Shown: positions 44,806 through 56,070 of the stretch, piece by piece
Layout of the letters: each line of letters begins with the position of its first letter
Position numbering within the stretch: position 1 is the stretch's first letter
Assembly (NCBI RefSeq): GCF_030253575.1
Contig: NC_080569.1
Span: forward strand, 10,299,001 to 10,363,000
DNA from: Rhododendron vialii
Lineage: Eukaryota > Streptophyta > Magnoliopsida > Ericales > Ericaceae
Length of the DNA stretch: 64,000 nt
Reading direction: 5' to 3'
Position numbers and translations under genes: made by a program
The notes under the pieces: model-generated
What the model saw: only the letters and a program-made list of their open reading frames with translations
The model's database searches: none
Told to the model about the DNA's origin: nothing

Positions 44806-45721
44806 CATAGTTATCAATACCGTTCCGTACCGGCCAGTATGTACTATTTTGACGAAGAACCGGTACCCTAACCCCCCAATTCTGTTCCGGACCAAATACC
44901 GCTCCTTATCGGTTGGTACCGGTAGTTTTGGGAAATACCGGTCAGTACCGGGTGACCTGAATTTCCAGCCAAAATTTTTCAGAGTGCTTTTTTTTTTTTA
45001 CCGTCGTCACGTTATCCTTTTCTGGTAAAAAAAAAAAAAAAGTTATCAGAATTTTTTTCCTGGGTTATCTTAACCCAAAAAAATAAAAAAACTTGCACCC
45101 CCTTCACGCGAATAACCCGTGACGCGCATCCGGTTAACTGGTTTCCGAATCAGTTTTTCCAAATTGCCTTTGGCCACGGCCCATTTTTCCGAGCGCGCGA
45201 GACATCTCCTTGGGTCCTCATTCACAAGTCCACTAGTGTGCAAAGTCATTTAAGATGAAAAAGAGTTTTGTAACTCGGCAATGTAGGACAGAGGCAAACA
45301 CATAGGTATTTTAGGATGAATTGCATGATATGGGAGATTTTTTTGAATTATAATTATATACTCCCTCCGTCCCATATTATTTGAACTTTTTTGATATTTG
45401 TGTCAGTTTTCAATCGTTTGTATCTTCCAATATGAATCTCCAACAATATACAATATGGATCTTGTTTGATAGTTCTCGATTAGATCTATAATACAAAGTT
45501 TTCAAAATTATAAAAAATATCATAAATTGAGAGATATAAGAGTTTAAAGAACGGCTCAAATATCAAAAAATACCGAATATTTTGGGACGGAGGGAGTATA
45601 ATTATTTTATATATTATAGTTGCGATAAATTTAAAACGGTACCCGATATTTGACCGGTACTGATATGTACCGTATCAGTAGAAAAATTGGTAATCTGACC
45701 GGTACGGTATTTAGAACATTG
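44806..45721. mobile_element. hAT-like element with a nested Stowaway MITE
   Basis: The ends CATAGTTATCAATACCG and the inverse of CAATGTTCTAAATACCG are flanked by near-identical octamers ttcataac (44798-44805) and ttcatgac (45722-45729), as expected for hAT transposition. The subterminal regions are full of 'accggtac' words. The Stowaway at 45361-45596 lies inside. No transposase frame is present. Confidence 0.65.
45361..45596. mobile_element. Stowaway MITE
   Basis: The textbook ends CTCCCTCCGTCCC and GGGACGGAGGGAG are flanked by TA. The 236-bp element has a central 'atatggatcttgtttgatag'. It is nested in the hAT-like element. Confidence 0.85.
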
Positions 45722-46060
45722 TTCATGACTGCTGCGGTATCCACAGCGCATAAATAAGGACTGTGAACACATCTATGCCAGTTTTTTTTTTTCCAGATTC
45801 TTTTTTTTTTAAATTCTTGTTTAATGTATTTTTCCAAAAAAGAAAATAAAAAATGGTCAAGTTTATAAACCCAGCCAGCCTTTCCCCCCCGGCCACACCC
45901 ATTTGGAATCAACACCACCGTCTGCAGTCCCAGTTCCCCCAATCACCAACTCTATAGCACTGCCACTGCAACCCGCCGCCGGGCTCCATCGCACCACCCT
46001 CCGCCCAAAATCGGCGTCAATCTCATCTCTCTTCCCATAAAGGTCAGCTCTTCAAAGCAA

Positions 46061-46079
46061 CCCCCCCCCCCCCCCCCCC
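46061..46079 (+). repeat. Poly(C) run of 19
   Basis: This is an uninterrupted homopolymer between a putative 5' UTR exon (about 45950-46046, with a possible donor aaag|gtcagc) and the PPR coding region. Its exact length should be treated with caution, since such runs are error-prone in sequencing. Confidence 0.9.
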
Positions 46080-46525
46080 GTTCGTTTTCTTAAGTGTCTG
46101 ATTCCTAAAGTACCATATTTCTGCCTAGTAAAAAGTTCAATTCTTTCTCATCCATTTTATGGTTTACTCATCTTCTCCATCTGGGTTCGAATCGTGCGCA
46201 TTTTTTTCTTATAACTCAGGTGTAAGGGCTAGCTTTCGTGCACCTCAACAATTGACGGTCAGAAAATTCAACCGTTCCTTGTTTTCAATAGAAATGAGGA
46301 ACTTACCGATATCTGATACACTTGATTTTTTGCCGGAATGATCTAGGACTAATCCTGGGGAACCAATCCCACCGTCCACTTGTGGGGGTCCCAATTAATT
46401 CCAGAAACTGATTAATTTTCGACAATGAGGCTATGCTTCTTGGCTGTAAATTGCACTCTTCACTGTCATTGTAACTGACTGAGGATTGTAGTCAATGAAT
46501 TTGGGCTTGCTCTGTGTGTGTTAAC

Positions 46526-47881
46526 ATGCTATCTGTTGGCAAAATCCGCTTGCTTCGCCTTTATGTCAACAGAAGTTATGCAATGAATCATCTTGTTTGT
46601 TTAGAAACTCTATACCTGTCTCCCATTATATCTCCTCCGTCGATAGTTTGTAATGAAATGACCATGTTTTCGGCTCCTCATTCCAGCTGCCCTAGCTTCT
46701 CTCGCCGTTTGTATCTCATGAATAACTCATTGAAGCCTATGGACCTTCGAACCCAGACCCAATTTGACACAGGTGCCAATGTCACTTCGAGTACAGTCCT
46801 ACACAGATACTTGCACCTTTCACTTTATCATTCTTCCTTGACACCTGGGTCACAATCGTTAAGGCCAAGAATGAATAAGAGATTAAAACCTCCATCGAAA
46901 CCTGTTCTCGATGAAGCCCGATTTAGGCGTGCAGTGTCCCAACTTGCACCAAGGTTCACTGCCGAAGAACTATGCAGTGTCATAACACTAGAGCAAGATC
47001 CTCTTGTGTGCTTGGAGCTGTTTAATTGGGCTTCACAGCAACCTAGGTTTAGTCATGATGTTTCCACATACCATATAACCATTAAAAAGCTTGGTGTTGC
47101 GAAATTGTACCAAGAGATGGATGAGGTTGTGAGCAAGGTGCTTGATGTTCCTCACATTGGTTCGGAGGCCTTGTTTAATACGATAATTTACTTCTTCACA
47201 GAAGATCGTAAATTGACAAAGGCTGTCAACACATATAAGCACATGAGAAAAAGCAGGAATATGGAATGTAAGCCTTCGATACGAACCTACAATCTTCTGT
47301 TTTCTGCACTTCTTAGTCGGGGGAGAAATTCTTATGTAAACCACATGTATATGGAGACCACCAGATGCCTCTTCAAGCAAATGGTGAATGACGGTGTTGA
47401 ACCCGACATTTTCTCGTTGAATTTCATGATAAAAGGGTACGTCCTTTCACTTCACGTGAATGATGCCCTCAGAATATTTCATCAGATGGGTGTGGTTTAT
47501 AAATGTTTACCGAATTCGTATTCATTTGATTATTTGATTCATGGGTTGTGTGCCCAAGGGAGGACACAGAATGCTATGGTTTTGTGTAATGATATGAAGA
47601 AGAGAGGGTTTGTTCCGAGCAGTAAATCATATAACTCCCTCGTGAACTCTTTGGCTCTTGGTGGAGAAGTTGACGAGGCAATAAACCTTTTGTGGGAGAT
47701 GAGCAAGTGTCAGAGGTCTGCTGATTTGATCACTTATCAGACATTGCTTGATGAGATCTGCCGGCATCAAACGGTTGGAGACGCCAAGTTGTTGTTGAAG
47801 GAGTTGCTAGAGAAGGAGCTTGTGGATAATCATACTTGCGGGAAGCTTCTGCATAGAATTAAGGAGAACCAGAGGAAATAA
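46526..47881 (+). CDS. Pentatricopeptide repeat (PPR) protein
   Basis: A single open exon from ATG at 46526 encodes 451 residues. The first 120 or so lack repeats and are rich in Ser, Arg and Leu, which fits an organelle targeting region, probably mitochondrial. From about residue 165 helical repeats appear (ALFNTIIYFFTEDRKLTKAV, SIRTYNLLFSALLSRG, DIFSLNFMIKGYVLSLHVND, NSYSFDYLIHGLCAQGRTQN, SSKSYNSLVNSLALGGEVDE, DLITYQTLLDEICRHQTVGD). P-class PPR proteins bind organellar RNA one base per repeat and guide its processing or stability. The sequence AEELCSVITLEQDPLVCLEL before the repeats resembles the plant group that includes At2g27800, recalled rather than searched. Upstream ATGs are possible but would not change the repeats. 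Confidence 0.88.
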   Translation: MLSVGKIRLLRLYVNRSYAMNHLVCLETLYLSPIISPPSIVCNEMTMFSAPHSSCPSFSRRLYLMNNSLKPMDLRTQTQFDTGANVTSSTVLHRYLHLSLYHSSLTPGSQSLRPRMNKRLKPPSKPVLDEARFRRAVSQLAPRFTAEELCSVITLEQDPLVCLELFNWASQQPRFSHDVSTYHITIKKLGVAKLYQEMDEVVSKVLDVPHIGSEALFNTIIYFFTEDRKLTKAVNTYKHMRKSRNMECKPSIRTYNLLFSALLSRGRNSYVNHMYMETTRCLFKQMVNDGVEPDIFSLNFMIKGYVLSLHVNDALRIFHQMGVVYKCLPNSYSFDYLIHGLCAQGRTQNAMVLCNDMKKRGFVPSSKSYNSLVNSLALGGEVDEAINLLWEMSKCQRSADLITYQTLLDEICRHQTVGDAKLLLKELLEKELVDNHTCGKLLHRIKENQRK

Positions 47882-50800
47882 TTGGTCAGGTACAACCACA
47901 AGTGTTGTTTCCATCCTGTTTGCGGAGATGATTGTTTAGATGACATTATTAACATTGAGAAGTATGCTTCCCTTTTTTTCCTTTTGTTTTTTTGTTATAG
48001 AGGTGGGTGCAAGTTTTTATCATGTAGCTGTTTTGTGCAGTCATGGTTGGACCGCAAGGAGTTCTTGATGGGGGAGCCTGTTCGATCTAAAGTTCGGCCG
48101 GTAAAGGTCTCCATTTCAGGGTAACAGCTATTTACTTCGGAACTTTGCATTTGCAAAAAACAGCCTCCCACCTTCTCCCTCCCACCAAATCCAATGAACT
48201 AATAGCTGGATAGGCTGTTGTAGGCAAAATAATCTATGTATAACCTTTTCTATATATATGGTGTGCGTGCTTGTAACTTGTACGTTTTGTTTAGAAGTTT
48301 CCTTGAAAGCTTCTTGTATGCTCACTTGATATGTACTAGTACTTCTGCACCTTTTACTGTCTTTGTAAGTCCAATATCAGAAAGCAAATGCAGTGGTAGT
48401 CCAATAATCCTAGTAGTATATGTTTCTCTGCATTTGATGCAAATCATCTTCAACATATCTGCATCAGTTAGGACTAGGTTAAGAGCTGGAAACGTGTTTG
48501 AAGTGTCATACGAACTGTGTAATAATCACATTGAGGAAGTGGCAATGAGCCATATGTATGTCATGATTGTTTACTTGAAGATATGATCGAGTTGCTGGAC
48601 TTGGGTGTTAAGAGTTTGAAACACATTGACTTAGATCTTCAGTTTCATGGTTGGACACTTGAGCAATTACATTCTTTCGCTTGCAGCATTACATCTTTTC
48701 GCTTGCAGGGATTGATGTGTGTTATTTTGGATTTGCAGGTCTGTAAGGTATATTGAAAGCAAGACAAGTCGAAATCTTACAAAAATTCTGCTTTGACTTC
48801 CTGGAACTAGATGGTGAAGACTATTTTTCTTGATGGATTGTATGTTTTTGAAATACTTATTTCTGTATGCCCACTTTACTTTACGTAGAAGAATATGTTA
48901 ATCTCGATTTTCAAGTTTCACCCATTTTTTCTGGTGATTCTTTACACACACCTTACAGAACACAAGTGTCCTCTCTTCTTTTCTTGGTTTCAGTGCAAGC
49001 ATTGTTGAACTGCCTGAAGCTGGCAGAGTGGCACCTTGTTGATTACTGTTCTCAATTCTGAACCATGCCTTAAGTGAGGTATTTATTTTTGGAGAGATCT
49101 TTTTACCTCAATAAATATTTTCTGCAAGTAATCCATATATTCGGCTCCTGAACTGATCAAGAAATGAATGGGATCGCAATACCCCCTGAGTTTGACATAG
49201 ACATACGCATGTGCTAGTTATGCATAATCACAAATTCTTCTGGATTCTTTAGTCAAGATAAAATCATGGCAATTGGATACCATTCCGTAAAGCTTCTTTA
49301 TTATGTTGCTAATCCTCGGCTCAAGAGTTGAAGATCATGTCGCTTGAAAATGAAGCATGATCAAGTGATGCAAAGAGTCAGAATCCACATTGCCTTTAAC
49401 AGTGAAAATAGTTTTAATGCTCCATTTCCTCATCGCTTCACCAATCTGCACTCAGCTTTATGCAAGAAGCACACGACATGATATAAAGCATTTATGGTCC
49501 CATGACTACCTACAGACCATTTGTTTGATGGGATTTGAGCATCGGATTGGACTTTATTATATTAAAAAAAATTACATATTTGGTGATTGCCTTAAATGTT
49601 TTCCGACCCGACTTATATATCTATCGGATATATTATCCCACAAAGTGTAGAATATATACAATACTATTGGGCGGCTGTTTTATTAATTTATCACTACATG
49701 TTTAAAAACCAAAACTAGGCAAACAGAGTCTTAAGTCCCAACCAATTAAGGTCGACTGGTCGACCTTATGAATATGTTTTCTCCATTTAGGTATGTCGAG
49801 AGCATCCTGTTTCGTAATATCCAACAAACTTAAATCCTTTCAAAATACCGCTTCTAAGGTCAACCCTGACCTACTCCTCTCCCCTTACTACTACCCTCTA
49901 CCCTTTACCCTGACCTTACCACTTAACTACCGCATCCATCATCTACTATTTGTTGTATCTGGGTCTCCTCCTATTCCTAGGGATTGAGCCTTTGAGATCC
50001 TCTTTAGAAGATAAAGCTTTGACTTGTTGACTGCAGAAGATAAAACTGTCAAAGACACTCCGGCCGGCGATGACTGCCGAGAATGTCCTCCGACGGTCAA
50101 GTAAGTCTTCTCCCCAAGTTGGAATATTAACTCAACAATGTTTTACATGTAAAACTCGGGTGTTATTTTTCTCCTTTTTCGGATCCTTCATCCCCTCCCT
50201 TCTTCCACTATTTACAGGAGAATTCGATTACCATGTCATAGGTATCGTCAATGCCATCTCTTCGAAAAGCTAGGTACACTCTCGGGAATTTCCGAGTCTC
50301 CCAATATGCTCGGCTAGCGCACATGAATACAACTAATCAATCTCACCCAAGTTGGGTGAGCTGAGCAGGGCTCTTCCAAGTGAAATGGATATTTGTCAAG
50401 GACGCCCTTCCGTCGTGAGATCTCCACGCCATCAGGTCGTCGAGGAGATTCCTTGTGCCCCGATGGGTCTATCTTCTAGTTGGGTAGTTAACATCTGGCA
50501 ATTCCTCAAAGACATGCTAGAAGATATATCTTGTCACCACGTCGGAGTCGGCTTCGCACACTGTGGAAGCATCTAATGAGACATGAAGGGCTGAAGAGGA
50601 ATCAGTTGGGACAGCTTGCTAGATTTGGCCTGAGAGAAGCAAAGCAGGCTATCAGAAAACCTTTCTTTCCAGTCTTCCAAATATTGGCCTCGCTTTTACT
50701 TGAGCCGGGATGATTACCGGATTTGTAACCAGAGCGAATATATATATTTTTTTATCTATAACCTTTGTTGTATTTAGTTGATCGGCTAGCAATGTTGACT

Positions 50801-51287
50801 TCAACACAATGCTTTTGACTTTCATCTCAGTGATCTTGTTTGCATCTTCTTACGTGGTACTTATCATTAGAGCGTCCGTACGTGACTCTTTAAACAACTC
50901 TCTAAACTAAAGTAAAGAGCAAAAATGAGAAAATAGACAAAAAATAAAATAAAATGCCTTGCACCAGCCTCTCTTCCTTCCTCTTTACTTTGCAAAATAA
51001 ATAACTTTGATACAGTGACTCTTTTGTTTTAAAGAGTTACTATGCACCCTTTTAACTATTAATTGGGTAGAGAAATGTGGGAATAAATAAAGGAAATATA
51101 AAAGTATGAATATTAATTGAGTAGAGAGTGAGAATAAAGAGTCTGGTGCAGTAGACATTTTAAAAGTGAGTAGTTAAAGTAATAAAGTGGATTTTTAAGG
51201 TGTAATTTAGTCCAAAATTTAAAAAGGCTGATGTGGATACTCTTAGTTATTAATTTTCACCTCTCCCAGTGTTCAAACCATCCTAAT
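47882..51287. other. Intergenic DNA after the PPR gene
   Basis: The first part (to about 49100) may be a long 3' UTR or spliced non-coding exons, since T-rich and polypyrimidine-AG signals are present, but no coding frame is convincing. A stretch at 50340-50710 has two open readings in different frames (74 and 60 codons) that look like a broken coding region of unknown family. No RNA gene was seen. Confidence 0.4.
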
Positions 51288-52756
51288 TTAGGTTGTGTTT
51301 CGCTAAGGGTTCTTAAAAAATTAAGTACTTATTTGCAATTTTCAAGTTTAAAAATAATGGACTTACTGAAATAATTGTTTTCGCAATATGGATCTTGTTT
51401 GATAGATCTCGATGAGATATATATAGTATATTTTTTGTTGGAAGGCCAAGAAGCTTCATTAAATGAAGAGAAGTACAATTGTGCTATCGCCATAAAAAGC
51501 GTTAGCGATGGTCAAAGACCTAAGGAACAAGACACAACGCACTGAACTGCTAAACACAAACACAGATCTATGCTATCGCCAGTAAATCTGACGCCGACGA
51601 TGAACGAAGGCCAACAGGAGGCCTAAGGAACAAAATATAGCATGCGTGTGCGGCAAACCATAATAATACAGCATAAACAAAAATAAAAACTACGGCATAA
51701 TAAAAAAAACGAAGTGCGTCAAAACCACCACATCCGTAGGGAAACACCGCCGCGCGTCGGAGCCAAGAGCGGCAGCCAAAGGCGAACCACTGCCAGAAAC
51801 CTAGAAACAATCTTTGCTTTCTGGGTTTTGTCCACAGAACCACACCTACAAATACCCACATCAGAACAGATCCCAAGGACAGTCCAAAACCACCATTACC
51901 AGCCAAAAATAACTCTCTAGTCGGACCAGTGGCGGCTCTACAGTCAAGCCACAATGGTCAGATGACCACCCAAAAAAAATAATTTCCTTATAATATATCT
52001 AGAAATCATGAGGTATACATACTTTGATCACCCAGCCTACAAATTAATGAACACTCAGCCAACAAATTAATGAACACATACCCAAAATATTAGCCCACAA
52101 ATTAATCCATTTGAACAAATATGAATGATTGCTCCGTTACTTATGTTAAGAGTGATGTATTTGATGCTGTTGTTGATACTGAGACTATTATGCAACGGTT
52201 TCAAAATATGAAAACTCATCGAGAGCAATTGTAATACCTCAAATACTTTGCAATTTTTGGAATAATATTTTGTTTATACATAGCCGTAGTTTTTAGAGGT
52301 AGTATAGTGTAAAGTATTTTTGAACACCCTTGCTAGAATTATTGGAGCCACAAGTTTATGGTCAACTTCTCCATAGAAACCTAATTGTTCTGGCACCCCA
52401 ACATCAGAAAGAGGTCATGCATGCCTCATACCAGTCGGACTCAACGGGGGAGGGGTGGACGAAGGGGGAAGCCGGATCTGACCGAATGAGGAAAAGAACC
52501 ATCGGACGGGGAGGGGGATCCAGGAGGATGGGGACTGATTTAGAGAGGAAACCGGCCGATCGGATGGGGAGAAGGCAGATCGGCTGGAGAAAGAGAAAGA
52601 GAACACCATGCCGCTTGATGATATCTTTTGAACGGTGCAAAAAAAAAAATCAAAAAATTATTTTCGTAATGTATTTTCCTAAATACATTATTTTTAAGTT
52701 TAAAAATTATAAATAAAGTACTTATTTTTTAAGAAACCTTAGCAAAATAAGGCCTT
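51288..52756. mobile_element. Inverted-repeat element carrying other insertions
   Basis: The left end (51288-51365: 'cgctaagggttcttaaaaaa', then 'aattttcaagtttaaaaata') is inverted at the right end (52680-52756: 'tttttaagtttaaaaatta', then 'taagaaaccttagcaaaata'). Inside are a hAT remnant (51927-52351), a stretch at 51435-51920 that resembles the reverse of a LINE 3' tail, and GC-rich sequence of unknown origin (52430-52620). Confidence 0.5.
51927..52351 (+). mobile_element. hAT remnant with transposase C-terminus
   Basis: The left end CAGTGGCGGCTCTA and the right end, inverse of GTGGCTCCAATAATTCTAG, resemble hAT ends of the 'cagtggcgga' type. Just before the right end a frame reads VKSDVFDAVVDTETIMQRFQ and closes NMKTHREQL-stop (52146-52233). 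That motif ends plant hAT transposases related to ZMYM/TTF-type proteins. The rest of the transposase is gone. Confidence 0.65.
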
Positions 52757-52986
52757 ATTTTCTCTCATCTTATCTTTTATCGGTGCTATCCCTATCATGC
52801 TGCAAATGGTTTTCGATTTTTTATTCTCTCTCGCAAAATTTTATCACAGATCTATCTCAATATTCTCATTTCAACATCACTAATTTTACTCGTATATCAT
52901 TTCAGTTACACCCATTACTATTTGTTTGTATTATTGATTTCGTCACTAGTAATTGAATGAGGTTACTGATCCTAGGAAATTCATAC

Positions 52987-53193
52987 TTCCTCCGTCCCTA
53001 AATAAGTATTCGGCGCGTAAAATTAGGTCTTACAAAATATGCATGTTTTTCATTAAATATATTTTTTTTTACAATATAATAGAACTCATTGTTATCTATT
53101 GATTTGTAAAAAAATTGATTTTTTTAACGAAACAAATACATCTTCTTAAAGGCCCAAGTTTAAGCATCGGACACTTATTTAGAGACAGATAGA
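52987..53193. mobile_element. Stowaway/mariner-like MITE
   Basis: The ends 'cttcctccgtccctaaataa' and 'ttatttagagacagatagaa' are inverted and flanked by TA. The second-tier word 'agtattcggc' pairs with 'gcatcggacact'. It is 207 bp. Confidence 0.65.
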
Positions 53194-53538
53194 ATATATT
53201 ATATAGGACTATATTTTATTATTAGTCTCGTCAAACAAATCAACCATAAACTTGAAGCTCAATGGGAGTATAGACAATTGATTTTGAGTTTTTTGTCTCC
53301 CTCTGGTCATTGTCCCTCTTTGTTAAGTTCAGTAATTTTCAGTGGTAAGCATTTTTCTGTGCAAGTAATCTAAAAACGCCAAAGTCCAATGCTCCTACTC
53401 CTGTGAAGTCTTTTCTTTTTTCGGGAAATTTCTGTGAAGTCTTTTCACCCCTAGTACATACACAGAACTTTACAGGAAGGCCAGTGGTATACTATAACAA
53501 AGTTTGTATTCTCTTTCTTGTGAATTTCCCTTATTGAA

Positions 53539-53728
53539 TTAGGCCTCGTTCCAGAAATATTTTTAAAAAATAAAAATTTTATTTTACATTGTATAAAAAA
53601 TTTCGATGAGATCTTTCAAATAAAATCTATACTGCATATTTTTAGATTTTAATAAGCCTATAATTTTTAAACTTGAAATTATCTTCTTAAAAAATAAAGA
53701 ATTTTTTTGCGTTCTGAAACGGGACCTA
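53539..53728. mobile_element. MITE of about 190 bp
   Basis: The ends TTAGGCCTCGTTCCAGAA and the inverse of TTAGGTCCCGTTTCAGAA are well matched. The interior contains 'gatgagatctttcaaataaa', a variant of the word shared by several local elements. Confidence 0.65.
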
Positions 53729-53956
53729 AACCAATAAGTTAGCCCTTAGGGCGTTTTTTCCGGTTAAAAAAATAAAGTCCAATAAGTTTTTCCGAAAAAA
53801 TTGAACATATAGGTCTTGTTTCAAATTCCAAAATTTTGTTGTTACGCATCACATCTTTGAAGTTTATAGACATTTTCCTTGCAGGTAAAGAGAGCATTTT
53901 CTTTTAATTTGTTGGATTAATCGGGGCATTGCTTTATAAAAGTAGCGGGACATTCC

Positions 53957-54018
53957 TTCTTCTAACTCGAACCCACGACCTCTATACGAGGAAAAGTGGC
54001 TAGCCACTCATACTAGTG
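53957..54018 (-). other. tRNA-like A/B-box segment, possible SINE head
   Basis: On the minus strand 'gagtggctagccac' is followed by 'gaggtcgtgggttcgagtta', resembling A and B boxes of an internal Pol III promoter. No full SINE boundaries or target duplication could be placed. It resembles the segment at 2951-3017. Confidence 0.35.
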
Positions 54019-54479
54019 TGCGGGGTATAAAGGTAGGGCGGGCTGTCTTGCAGGACTATAGAGTGGTCGATCCGATTGTCTATTTCAATAATAAAAAACT
54101 TGAATTTTAATCTGAATAATGAACGACTTAGTTCAATAGAAGCTCGAATTAACCCCAACCGTCAACGTCAAAATGAATTGTCGAATCGGCTATCCTACAG
54201 CCCCATATCGAAATTCGAGTAAAAGACACCCTTGTACCTTTTGCTTTAAATTATATTCTCTCTCCGAAAGGCAAGAGAGAGAAACAGAGACAGGGAGGGA
54301 GAGAGGACCATACCACCACATTTTCCAACCCTATTAGCCCCAAAACCATAGTTACTGTTCTCTATGTTCATCTCTTCAAATCTTGAAGCAAAATGCAGTC
54401 CATCTTAAATCTCCACAGCAACCGTGGCCTTCCTCTCTGTCTTTCTGGGATCACACACCCTCTCTCTCTATCTAAAGAG

Positions 54480-54481
<2 letters not shown>

Positions 54482-54510
<29 letters not shown>

Positions 54511-54511
54511 C
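54482..54511 (+). repeat. (CT)n microsatellite
   Basis: About 14 CT units lie in the likely leader of the small gene that follows. Confidence 0.9.
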
Positions 54512-54574
54512 AGATCTTTCTCTCTCTGAATTAAATATGTTGTGATGAAACTCTTTTGTTTGGTGGCATACAGG

Positions 54575-54784
54575 ATGGCGGATCATGATCGCAGGAGGGA
54601 GGCCCTGAAAAAGAAAAAAAGAGGGATTGTGGTTGTGAATTATGATGTGGGTATTGTGAGAAACCATGAGAGAGGCTTGGAAGAGATCAGAGGAGGTGAT
54701 CGTGAAGTGGAGGGAGATCTGGTTGCTGATCTTGTGCATGATTTGATCTACTTGTTCTTGGCTTGTCCGGCAAAAGCTGCATAG
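54575..54784 (+). CDS. Possible small basic protein
   Basis: The 69-codon reading starts MADHDRRREALKKKKRGIVV, continues with VNYDVGIVRNHERGLEEI and ends LIYLFLACPAKAA. The ATG follows directly after 'ggtggcatacag', a plausible 3' splice site. The leader upstream (54250-54560) has pyrimidine-rich runs common in plant 5' UTRs. An earlier in-frame ATG at 54545 would add MKLFCLVAYR. The N-terminal half is Arg/Lys-rich and the C-terminal half acidic, then hydrophobic. I do not recognise it. It may equally be a non-coding transcript with a chance frame. Confidence 0.4.
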   Translation: MADHDRRREALKKKKRGIVVVNYDVGIVRNHERGLEEIRGGDREVEGDLVADLVHDLIYLFLACPAKAA

Positions 54785-55206
54785 CTTCCACCGGAATTGT
54801 ACTTCTACTATTACGTTTTGTTAATTTGTAGACTTGATCTGTGGGGTTAATTGAATCCTCTTTCTCTTTTTCTTCTAGTAGATTTATGTCTGGAATTGGT
54901 CCCCCCCTTGAATTAATATGTTTTTTTTGTCATGATCTTGCATTGATGGGTTCTTGTTATTTCGCAACTAATTAATGAATTAGGTAAGTACTTATTTCCG
55001 GATAAAAAAAAAAGAAAAAAAAAAGTACTTATTTCCCGCTTTATTTCCTTTTTTATGGTACATGTCATCTTTTATAATAGTATATCACATTTAATTTTAA
55101 AAAAATATTTATTTTAATTAGTGAAACACGTCCTTACTTGATTATCCTAGTGTCTTCGCAATAATTGCCTAATCCATTACAAAATAAAATATGATAAAAA
55201 AAAATA

Positions 55207-55443
55207 CTCATTCCGTCCTAATTTAATTGTCTTTAGTTTTATTCTAACTGGCTAAAAAATGAGTTATGTCTTTAAATTCTTAATAAATTTCATATCAAAT
55301 TTGAATCTTATTTGATAGATCTTGATTAATTCTATAATACAATATTTTCGAAATCACATAAAATATTACATAAATTATAATATATAATCAATTAAAAAGT
55401 AACACGAACTTTCAAAAAGAATAATTATATTGGAACAGGGAAG
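55207..55443. mobile_element. Stowaway-like MITE
   Basis: The ends 'ctcattccgtcctaattt' and 'attggaacagggaag' are diverged inverted repeats flanked by TA. The centre holds 'aatcttatttgatagatctt', the local shared word. It is 237 bp. Confidence 0.55.
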
Positions 55444-55803
55444 TATAAAATAACGATGATCAAGGGAGTTTGAATGCTTTGTTTGAAACATGTGGGAAAA
55501 AAAAACTGTGACTTACATAGCAACTCACTCTCAGTCACACCCAATAAGTTTTCCAGCAATTTAATTAACCCATAACTTGTCTCTCTCTAGCTTCTTCCCA
55601 TCAACACCCACCCCGTACCCTTCTAGTTTATTTAATTTTAATCTCAAATTGATTTTTGTTATTTATTCTGGTAGTTGATATAAGTAAATGATATGCATGC
55701 AATTCATTACCCAACTGATTTCCCAATGGCAAAACCCACCCCAATTGAATACTATGTCGGATCCCCCCTCCTCTCTCTCTCTCTCTCTCCCTCTCTCTCT
55801 CTG

Positions 55804-56070
55804 GGGGTGTTCGGACAAATAAGTCAAAGTGGCTTATTTTTTGTTCTTATTCAAATTTTTTTCGTATCACTTGGCTTATCCTCATTTTTTTGGGGATTAT
55901 TGCATCTTCATGACGAGAGGAATCTAAAAAGTATAAAATTTTGATTGAAATCCAATATTTTTTGAATAAAAACGAAAAAAGTGACTTATTGGCTTTTTTT
56001 TTTTTTATGTGGGTTTGTTTGGCTTATTTTTGGCGGGAAAGCCAATGGCTTTTTTTAGCCGAACAGGGCC
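55804..56070. mobile_element. MITE with GGCCCTGTTCGG-type ends
   Basis: The left end is 'ggggtgttcggacaaataag' and the right end 'agccgaacagggcc', inverted. The interior shares 'catgacgagaggaatctaaa' and 'aaattttgattgaaat' with the palindrome at 6805-7180. Confidence 0.6.

Noticed and set aside
50340-50713. A gene from two adjacent open frames
   Set aside because: The frames differ, no splice signal joins them and no motif is recognisable; described only as a possible relic.
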